A stretch of DNA of 64,000 nucleotides from Ignavibacteria bacterium (GTDB taxonomy: Bacteria > Bacteroidota > Ignavibacteria > Kapaibacteriales > UBA961): positions 124,001-188,000 of the forward strand of contig JADJXV010000010.1 in NCBI GenBank assembly GCA_016720145.1, in the 5' to 3' direction. The stretch's first letter is position 1, and the number at the start of each line of letters is the position of its first letter. The translations under genes were made by a program, and so were the position numbers. Below are positions 54,968 to 62,572 of the stretch, in pieces. Below the pieces are notes generated by a model. That model was not told the DNA's origin. It saw nothing but the letters and a program-made list of their open reading frames with translations, and did not search any database.

Positions 54968-55615
54968 ATTTTTATCTTGTAAGTAACTGAATTATTTGCA
55001 ATTCAGTAGAAAGTTTGAAAATGAGATGGTTGTTAACTAATGCTTGTAATTATCACAAGAGTATTGCATTAAAGCATTAATGGGACATCGTAAATTATGA
55101 TAATATTTCAAAATAGTTAGTCAGTTTAATTTTTAGGATTGTATTCATTTTCAAACACCATGAACGAATAACTACCAATCCCTCAAAAACTACCACAGAA
55201 ATTGAAACTCATAACATACATTAAAAGTAGAAAAAACGGCAATCTAGCAAATCAACCGAAAAAAGGCTGCACCCAAAACGTGGATTAAAAATACAAGAAG
55301 TTAGTCAGTCGTAGGGATGTAAAAGTACAGTAAGCAAATTTTCGAAAATTTCACCTCAAACATAAGCAAACCAACCCAGATCAAGAAACAATAAATCCTA
55401 TTTTCTGAAAATTATTTTTCTTCTGCAACGCATTGAAATTATTTGCTTTATTTTGTAATTGCTTGAGCGGATAGTAGCGCGTTTAAACCTGTAGATGAGT
55501 ACTCAAGAATGCTTCTATTTGCTTGCTTGTAGCACTTAAAATGAGCGATCCGAAATTCTACGTCATGTATTCTCAATAGCCTGATGATTTACTTATATGT
55601 TATCACGCACTTTGT
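54968..55615. other. 648-bp gap with no recognisable feature
   Basis: This AT-rich region is the divergent promoter space between the YwqK-like gene (minus) and the 55616 gene (plus). I found no convincing ORF, RNA or strong palindrome. Confidence 0.5.
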
Positions 55616-55894
55616 ATGAAATTTAACCCGCACACTAAAGAAGTATTCACCGATGCCGGTCAATTTCTCCAGAAACTCCAATGCCCTTATCGAATTCGGT
55701 GGCAAGATCTACAGCCATTTGAAGATAAACCCCGACAACGGTCGTGTTCTGAATGCAACCACCATATTCTCGATACCGCGCAGTTTGACGATAGCGAACT
55801 CCTCGCAATTCTGACAACCAATCCTGAAACTTGCCTCAAAATTGACATCAATCAACCTAATGTGGAGACTATGTATCATGGCTTCTCGGAATAA
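55616..55894 (+). CDS. Small Cys/His-containing protein
   Basis: This 92-residue soluble protein contains RSCSECNHHILDTAQFDDSE (about residues 42-61), a CxxCxHH knuckle that might bind a metal with a later Cys (TCLKID). No family is recognised. The next gene starts at 55878, a 17-bp overlap. It is the first gene of a three-gene plus-strand set. Confidence 0.6.
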   Translation: MKFNPHTKEVFTDAGQFLQKLQCPYRIRWQDLQPFEDKPRQRSCSECNHHILDTAQFDDSELLAILTTNPETCLKIDINQPNVETMYHGFSE

Positions 55895-56555
55895 AAACCC
55901 TTTCAAGATCTTTATAATGTCCATACTCCGATGGCTCTGTACGTTTAAATTCTTTTCAGTTATAATTGAAGGATTAATTAAATTTTGGGTATATCAAATT
56001 GACTTGGATCGATTCAAGAGTAAAAAACAGGCTTCTCCACGATTTAGAACTGATCGGAGTAATCTTCGCATCATCAAAACAGCACGTGACGAGGAATCAA
56101 TCAACCAAGGCGCACAAGACGGTTATAAACCACTCGTAAAAAAGGTGGAGCCAGCAGACGAGATTCGGAGTAAATATTCAGTTCTCCAGAATCCTATCAC
56201 TGGAGAAATTAGAACAATAGGAGATTTTAGGGCAAAGTCCTGGAATAAAGATGATGGTTTTGTCACAGTGATCGGCTTTACCTTTTATTATCCCTATCAC
56301 TTTCCTTCACCATTTGCAGCGTATTTGGTTCCCAAAGACATTATGCTTGCCGAACGGGTAATCCTCGAAGACCTCATCGAAGATATTGTCGCCGAAAAGT
56401 CGAATCAAGGCAATGTCTCACGGCTTAAAAGCTGTGAAGCAGTGCGGAATGGAAGAGACTTTGAGCTTGACATTCCCGATGAGCCGGGTTGGTTGACCCT
56501 AAACACCACGGTTCCTCTCGAAAGCTCGGTTCTTCTATATACCCACTATATCTGA
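55878..56555 (+). CDS. Unknown protein with N-terminal hydrophobic segment
   Basis: ATG 55878 (MASRNKNPFKIFIMSILRWL) is chosen over 55842 because it limits the overlap. The product is about 225 residues: a hydrophobic N-terminal segment (about 9-35), then a charged soluble domain with RSKYSVLQNPITGEIRTIGD and DGFVTVIGFTFYYPYHFPSP. No known family is recognised. It lies between the Cys/His protein and the TPR metalloprotease-like protein. Confidence 0.6.
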   Translation: MASRNKNPFKIFIMSILRWLCTFKFFSVIIEGLIKFWVYQIDLDRFKSKKQASPRFRTDRSNLRIIKTARDEESINQGAQDGYKPLVKKVEPADEIRSKYSVLQNPITGEIRTIGDFRAKSWNKDDGFVTVIGFTFYYPYHFPSPFAAYLVPKDIMLAERVILEDLIEDIVAEKSNQGNVSRLKSCEAVRNGRDFELDIPDEPGWLTLNTTVPLESSVLLYTHYI

Positions 56556-56629
56556 ATTTTTACGTAGTTTGCACCCCACAAAAAAAATCTCAAAGCTCAA
56601 CGTTCAATGCCCATTCCACAGCCTAAGTA

Positions 56630-58604
56630 ATGCAGATAATCCATCCAATCAACGATTTCCTCTACACCATATTCCCTGATGTGACAAAAGGCGATACCAC
56701 ACGACTTTTGAAAACAATTGAAGATTACTTTACTATCCGAACTTCCATTCCAAAAGTCAGAATAGAAGATGATTCTGTCATCATCGATGTCGATACAACT
56801 CACATAAAATCAAATGATACCGATTACCGGCGTGTGGTCAGTCTTTGTGATAAAATGAAATATTCACAAGCAAGACCAATCCTTGAAAAACTCATCTCTT
56901 CAAACCCCACCAACTCTGAATATCACCGAGTTATGGGGCAAGTACTGTCCGAACAAGGTAATCAAGTCACAAGCAATACTTCACCTGATCGATTCACTTC
57001 GTTGGGATCCTAAAAATGGCTGGGCTTTGCTTATGATGGGGAATATCTATTTGAAATATAACAATGATAGCACCACAGCCATGACATTCTACGACCAAGC
57101 ATTACTCACTAATCCCAATGATTATATTACCTTGAATAATATCGGCGCGAATCTGATACAACAAGCCGAATTTCAGGAAGCCAAAAAGTACTTTGATAAA
57201 GCACTTCTCCTCAATTATCAATATCCAAATACACATATTGCATTGGCTTTGATAGCGAAAGCCGAGAATGATTTAGACAACGCATTGTTTGCGGCTTTAC
57301 AGTCCATTAAGTATTGTAAAAGCAAGGACATACTCTATAATAACGCTTATAGTTTGGCGTTTGAAGTTGCCGAAAAAATCGTTGCAACTACTAACGCATA
57401 TCACATCTTTGATACGTACCGAGCCAAACTTGAAATCACTGGCGGAACCGAAATTGAAGTGATAGAAAAGCCCGATATTCCTACCGCAGCCAAATTGGAA
57501 TTTGCCGAAATTTACGACCGCGACAAACACCGAATTCTCTACAAACCAACCTTTGTCGCTGTCGAACATCTCCTCATGCATGAATTAGTTCACTTGGACT
57601 TTGTGATTGAAGCTCGGCGGGAAAATGTCAATAAGTTGTTTGTGGCTACCGGACATCATAAAGCTGAGTTTATGAAAGGGATTGGATTTACCGTCAAAAA
57701 ACTCCAAAGCATGGATGTTTCCGAAGATTCTATTTCAAAATACTGTACCGGACTCTTTACCGGACTCAATACTCAAATCTTTAATGCACCGATTGATTTG
57801 TATATCGAGGATTACTTGTACCATGAGTATCCCCAACTCCATGCTTATCAGTTTCTCTCGCAAAACAGAATGATCCAAGAAGCAATAAAAGCTGTTACCG
57901 GTAAGAATGTCATCGAGATTTCTCCCAAAGGCATTTTGTCTGCCACCAAAATATTAAGCATGGTCAATGCCTTGCAATTTAAAGACTTGTATGGATTGGA
58001 TTATATCAAGGACTTTGAAGCATCGATGCTTGAAGTAAAGCAAGCCCGAACATTCTATGATGATTTCTTGTCTCGGAAGGATAGCCGGAAACCCGGCGAC
58101 GAGTATGATTTGGTGCAGGAATGGGCAGACGAACTCAAAGTAAATGATACTTTTGAATTAGTATTCGAAAATGAGTTTCGAGAACGCAGAACGAATATCG
58201 ATACGATCCTCTCATCAATCGAGAATGACCCCTTTGACCTCGAATCGAAAGACCCGCACAAAGTACGGGAAATGAAGAAGTTCATAGAGTCGGCGAAAAG
58301 TGCCAGTACGAATGTAGCAGTCGTGATGTTTATGGTGGATGCTCTCGGATATTTTAAGGATAAGCCGAGAGAAGAAGTTGTGAAGATTGCCTACGAAATT
58401 GCCTTCCAAGGAACCCAAGGATACAACCCCAATAAAAGTGACTACCGGCTCCGAAGTATTCCGGGAAAATTATTCACCGGTTATCATATCCTTGCATATT
58501 ACTACGTGAGTTGGATGATTGCACTGCCTGATAAAGTAGCTGATTTGCAGTTGCCGTTTGAGGAGGAGTATTTGCTTGCGGTGGGGTTTGTGAATGCTGG
58601 TTGA
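56630..58604 (+). CDS. TPR protein with HExxH metalloprotease-like domain (one frameshift)
   Basis: From ATG 56630 the frame reads to VLSEQGN at about 56960 and then shifts. The other frame continues SQAILHLIDSLRWDPKNGWA to 58604. Removing one A at 56964-56965 restores about 657 residues. Residues about 70-240 are TPR-like (GWALLMMGNIYLKYNNDSTT, then YITLNNIGANLIQQAEFQEA). The middle has LLMHELVHLDFVIEARRENV, a HELVH zinc-binding motif, followed by TGHHKAEF. The C-terminal part is helical and unknown. It could be a TPR-guided protease; no family name is certain. Confidence 0.7.
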
Positions 58605-58611
58605 TCTTGAT

Positions 58612-58812
58612 CTGGATTGAAATCCAGCCCTACAATTTGGTTCGAGCCGATGGCTCTTTTTGTTGAAAACATCGGTGATGTTTTTCAACTTTGTGTAGTT
58701 CCGGTAGGAACGACCCAAATTATAGCAACGGAATTTATTCCGTTGAAGGAAGTCTAAGATTTGCCAAAGAGTTCCGTTAGGAACGATCCAAATTGTACCA
58801 ACGGAGTTTGGT
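58612..58812. repeat. Composite of palindromic repeat families A, B and the 72-bp unit
   Basis: In order: family A (CTGGATTGAAATCCAG, 58612-58627), family B (GAGCCGATGGCTC, 58644-58656), a further palindrome (GTTGAAAACATC / GATGTTTTTCAAC, 58662-58689), then one and a half diverged 72-bp units, including CAACGGAATTTATTCCGTTG at 58726-58745. The A-B-unit order matches 30086-30750. Confidence 0.9.
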
Positions 58813-58867
58813 TTACAATAAAATACGGTGGAATTAATGTAGAATTTTCTGTGAAAGTAGAGAAGAC

Positions 58868-59215
58868 TACCTAGAAAACATCGGAGAAAACTAGGGAGAA
58901 ACCTTCGGAGAAAACAATGGAAAAACCTTCGGAGAAAACTACCCAGAAAACTACCCAGAACGCTTCGGAGAACGCTTCGGAGAACGCTTCGGTAAAAAGT
59001 CCGGTGAAAAGTTCGGTGAAAAGTCAGGTGAAAAGTTCGGTGAAAAGTACGGTGAAAAGTACGGTGAAAACCCTCGGAGAAACCTTCGGAGAAAACTGTC
59101 CAGTAAAACTATCCAGAAAGCTACCCAGAAAGCTACCCAGAAAGCTGCCCAGAAAGCTACCCAGAAAACTACCCAGAAATCCAGGTAGAATACTAGGGGA
59201 GAAAACTAGTGGTAC
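58868..59215. repeat. 12-bp minisatellite (about 29 units)
   Basis: The whole stretch can be cut into 12-bp units of the types CGGAGAAAACTA, CGGTGAAAAGTA and CCCAGAAAGCTA, with local blocks of each type. The period of 12 keeps every frame periodic, which creates an open frame of tetrapeptide repeats. I treat that ORF as a by-product. Confidence 0.88.
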
Positions 59216-59362
59216 AAGTCCATTATATGTTAAGTAGAAAACATAGTCTGTCGGCTGTATAACTCCTTGTATTTAAGCAATTACATTTGAAAAATTACTT
59301 AATGAATTAACAACTTGAACCACTAGGGAGAAAACCCTATTAGATTCCACACTCCAACCTTC

Positions 59363-59389
59363 GAAGGAATCACTGTAAGCGATACTCTC
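59363..59389. repeat. Palindromic repeat, family C (diverged)
   Basis: GAAGGAATCACT then AGCGATACTCTC matches family C with several mismatches. It lies just before the long direct repeat R1. Confidence 0.55.
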
Positions 59390-59414
59390 AGGATGAGCAA
59401 CAGAAAAAGCTCCC

Positions 59415-59527
59415 ACCCCTCTTGCACTACTCACCAAAACTCCGTATCTTGAACGAAACTAACGCTGACACCCCGTAATCCTAACCTTTATTCGCAGGAT
59501 TTTGTATGATGAAATTGATACGCTGCT
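59415..59527 (+). repeat. Long direct repeat R1
   Basis: This 113-bp segment is repeated at 62167-62278. The last 44 bp (59484-59527) are identical in both copies, and the rest has scattered changes. R1 includes a ribosome-site-like GCAGGA and ATGATGAAATTGATACGCTG, so it may be the promoter and 5' end of a lost gene. The two copies flank the AbiE pair and the vWA remnant. Confidence 0.88.
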
Positions 59528-59718
59528 GGACTGCCTCCCATATCTCCCTTACTTCTTCTGGACACCGGAAGCTGGATCAATTGTGCGGAATCAATCGCAC
59601 TCCCTTGTTACCTCCTGATAATTTAGGGATATATGTTATAATTCCTAATCCTGCAATCAATTAAAATTTCTAATTAAGAATTTCGAATGCGGAAATCGAT
59701 TTTTAAAAACAGTAAATT

Positions 59719-59823
59719 GTCACAAATCTTTACTAGATTTGTGACGTATATTGTAATAAAAGCGCGCTAAAATGTTACAATTAAAAACCGATTTTAGTCA
59801 CAAATCTTTACTAGATTTGTGAC
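59719..59823. promoter_or_regulatory. Twin palindromic operators upstream of the AbiE pair
   Basis: The 27-bp palindrome GTCACAAATC-TTTACTA-GATTTGTGAC occurs identically at 59719-59745 and 59797-59823. Between them lies a looser inverted repeat, TTGTAA...TTACAA, around GCGCGC. The second copy ends 22 bp before the antitoxin start. AbiEi antitoxins are known to bind inverted repeats in their own promoter, so this is the likely autoregulatory site. Confidence 0.88.
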
Positions 59824-59844
59824 AAATTCAAATTAAAAACATAA

Positions 59845-60453
59845 ATGCAAAGTATTGAAAAACAAATAGAAAGGTCAATTAAAAGCAAACCAATGGGGTC
59901 ATTGATATTGCCTGACGATTATTTGAGTTATGGCTCATCGGATGCCATACGAAAAGCTTTGGAACGTTTGCAAGACAAAAAGGTGATTGTAAGGGTAGCA
60001 CAAGGCATTTATGTACGACCTAAAATAAGTACGTTGATAGGGCTCATAACACCCACAGCTGAAGAAGTGGCAGAAGCCATTGCCAAACGAGACAGAATAA
60101 GAACTGTACCTACCGGAAGTTATGCATTAAACGCATTAGGGTTAAGCACACAAGTACCAATGAATATTGTATTGCTTACCGATGGTTCGCCAAGAGAAAT
60201 AAAAGTAGGAAAACGAAAAATAAAGTTCAAAAAAACCACCCCGAAAAACCTCTTGGCAAAAGGCAAAATAAGCCGATTGGTTATACAGGCATTGAAAGAA
60301 ATTGGTAATGGTAAAGCAAGTGAAGAAGAAGAGAAAAAGATTATCGCCTTACTAAGAAAAGAAAATGAAAAAGACTTGAAACATGACATTGCCTTAGCAC
60401 CGGTATGGATTCAAAAAATAATGAAAAAAGCATTGAACGATGGCAAAAATTAA
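59845..60453 (+). CDS. AbiEi-type antitoxin (DUF6088 family)
   Basis: This 202-residue protein has an N-terminal winged HTH (MGSLILPDDYLSYGSSDAIR, then KALERLQDKKVIVRVAQGIY; about 16-56) and the AbiEi/DUF6088 core (PTGSYALNALGLSTQVPMNI, then FKKTTPKNLLA). It neutralises the neighbouring nucleotidyltransferase by a type IV mechanism and represses the operon. The ATG at 59845 lies just past the second operator. It overlaps the toxin gene by 14 bp. Confidence 0.9.
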   Translation: MQSIEKQIERSIKSKPMGSLILPDDYLSYGSSDAIRKALERLQDKKVIVRVAQGIYVRPKISTLIGLITPTAEEVAEAIAKRDRIRTVPTGSYALNALGLSTQVPMNIVLLTDGSPREIKVGKRKIKFKKTTPKNLLAKGKISRLVIQALKEIGNGKASEEEEKKIIALLRKENEKDLKHDIALAPVWIQKIMKKALNDGKN

Positions 60454-61477
60454 TTTTTATACCATAGACAGGGCAGAGAAAAAAGCAATTTTTAATGCCA
60501 TAGCTACCGAGAAGGGAATGACGCCTTTTTCAGTAGAAAAAGACTGGTGGGTAAGCCGCACTTTGGAAATAATTTTTCAAATGGAAATTGCCAAGCATTT
60601 AGTGTTTAAAGGTGGTACATCGTTAAGCAAAGCGTGGAAACTGATAAATCGTTTTTCAGAAGATATTGATTTAGCATTTGATAGAGAGTTTTTTGGATTT
60701 ACTGGAGACTTGGTGAAAAACCAAAGGGATAAACTTAGAAAAACCGCAGGTACTTATGTTGATACAATTTTTTATCCCAATTTGATAGAAGCATTCAAAG
60801 AGATGGGCTTTGTAAATGTAAACATAGTTTTAGAAGAAGGAAACGAGAGTGACAGAGACCGAAAAATCAATCTCTATTATACTAATGTAATACCAGCGAC
60901 TGGCTATCTTGAGCCCAGAGTACAACTAGAAATTGGTTGCAGGTCGTTACGAGAACCCTATACTGTTCAAATATTTGGTTCATTAGTAGATGAATATTAT
61001 GCAGGAAAAGATTTTGCAGAACCATTGTTTGAAGTACCTACCGTAAATCCGGAACGCACCTTTTTAGAAAAGTTATTCTTACTGCATGAAGAGTTTCATC
61101 GACCAGCAGAAAAGATGCGAGTAGATAGATTGAGCCGACACCTATATGATATTTACCATTTAACGAAAGCTGGTATTGCAGAAAAGGCAATAAACGACAA
61201 GGAATTATATCAAACCATTGTTACACATCGATACAAGTTTTCAAGAGTTGGAGAAGTGGATTACAATCTCCATAATCCCAAAACAGTAAATCCTATTCCA
61301 GTTGCAGAAAAAATAGATGAGTGGAAAGCAGATTATGCAAAAATGGTAGAAGATATGATCTATGAAGAAAACAAACCTTCCTTTGACGACCTTGTAAATA
61401 ATTTGAATGAGTTGCATACCAAACTTAAAGCATTAGACTGGCCGTTTGAATTAACCTTTCCCATTCCTAATTCGTAA
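60440..61477 (+). CDS. AbiEii/AbiGii-type nucleotidyltransferase toxin
   Basis: The 345-residue protein has the nucleotidyltransferase signature HLVFKGGTSLSKAWKLI (GGTS at 58-61), then RFSEDIDLAFD with Asp75 and Asp77 as metal-binding acids. This is the AbiEii family, which modifies tRNA or another nucleotide acceptor to arrest growth during phage infection. The later RTFLEKLFLLHEEFHRPAEK segment is also conserved in the family. All motifs look intact. It is co-transcribed with the antitoxin. Confidence 0.92.
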   Translation: MAKINFYTIDRAEKKAIFNAIATEKGMTPFSVEKDWWVSRTLEIIFQMEIAKHLVFKGGTSLSKAWKLINRFSEDIDLAFDREFFGFTGDLVKNQRDKLRKTAGTYVDTIFYPNLIEAFKEMGFVNVNIVLEEGNESDRDRKINLYYTNVIPATGYLEPRVQLEIGCRSLREPYTVQIFGSLVDEYYAGKDFAEPLFEVPTVNPERTFLEKLFLLHEEFHRPAEKMRVDRLSRHLYDIYHLTKAGIAEKAINDKELYQTIVTHRYKFSRVGEVDYNLHNPKTVNPIPVAEKIDEWKADYAKMVEDMIYEENKPSFDDLVNNLNELHTKLKALDWPFELTFPIPNS

Positions 61478-61504
61478 TTGACATGAACTTCCCATCTATC
61501 GACA

Positions 61505-61951
61505 TACATTACGCTCGTAACATTCAATGGTCTTGGACAGAAGCTTTTTCATTTCATTGAACCAGTTGACAAACTCGAAGCGATAGATTCAGAGCGCTAT
61601 AATCCAGATGCATCTACACCACTCTATGATGCCATGGGCTTCGCAATTGCCAAACTAAGGAAATCACTCGAACACAAAACAGACTATAACGTTCTTGTAA
61701 CCATCATGACCGATGGCGAAGAAAACGCATCCAAAGAATACTCAGGAAAGCAAATTAAGCAGCTCGTCGAAGAGCTCAAACTTCAAAAGTGGACATTCAC
61801 GTATATTGGTACTGACCATGATGTTGATGCTTTTGCAATGTCTATATCCATCACGAATACCATGACATTCACAAAAAATGAAGCAGATATGAAGGATATG
61901 TTTGATAAAGAACGATCAGCCAGAACTAAGTACAGCGAAAAATCAGTCTGA
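61505..61951 (+). pseudogene. vWA-domain protein, N-terminally truncated remnant
   Basis: The open frame begins without a start (VTFNGLGQKLFHFIEPVDKL). It continues YNPDASTPLYDAMGFAIAKL, VLVTIMTDGEENASKEYSGK and WTFTYIGTDHDVDAFAMSIS to the stop at 61951, matching the second half of vWA proteins of the DGxENASxEY type. The N-terminal MIDAS motif (DxSxS) is absent, and the upstream bases do not encode it. The gene was probably truncated when the AbiE pair was inserted. Confidence 0.8.
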
Positions 61952-62166
61952 ATGAAGAAACTTCAAATAATTTCTATGACGATGACAAAGAAAGAAAAAA
62001 TGACACTACATGTAAGTTCAATATTATGGTTATAGATACAATAAAATATCCTCGTCAGGATTGATGTATGCCATAAAGACTCAAAGATCCAATCAACTCC
62101 ACAAACCGATAAAAGTTCAAGATAACATCCCAAATACGAGATACTCCGAGTAAGAAAAACACTCAT

Positions 62167-62278
62167 ACCCCTCTTGCACCCCTCACCGAAACTCCGTATC
62201 TTGCATGAAACTAACACAAATGCCCTCTATCCTTACCTTTATTCGCAGGATTTTGTATGATGAAATTGATACGCTGCT
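62167..62278 (+). repeat. Long direct repeat R2
   Basis: The partner of R1 (59415-59527), in the same orientation, with 44 bp identical at the right end (62235-62278). After the repeat the two loci diverge, apart from loose similarity around AATCTCCTTACTTC. Confidence 0.88.
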
Positions 62279-62572
62279 CGTGTGATTCACAAATCTCCTT
62301 ACTTCCCTCAGTCATCCGAAGATTGACCGCCTGCGTGGAATTTCTTGCTCCCATGTATGCATTACTCAGCTTCTGTTCAGTTGAATGCTCTGCGGTATTT
62401 AGCTTTAGTGTGAGATGGTTTGGGGAGTGATGTCTTTCAATTCACTATCAATCCTACCGACAGCTACTTACATTTGATAATAACAAGAAATAGAACAATT
62501 ACAGTTGATATTACAACATAACAACGGACATCGCTTATAGTTAGATGATTTCCTAACATACTATTTGAAACA

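Noticed and set aside
58917..59237. ORF of tetrapeptide repeats (106 codons)
   Set aside because: It lies within the 12-bp minisatellite, whose period is a multiple of 3, so an open frame is expected by chance. Composition changes abruptly with repeat blocks.
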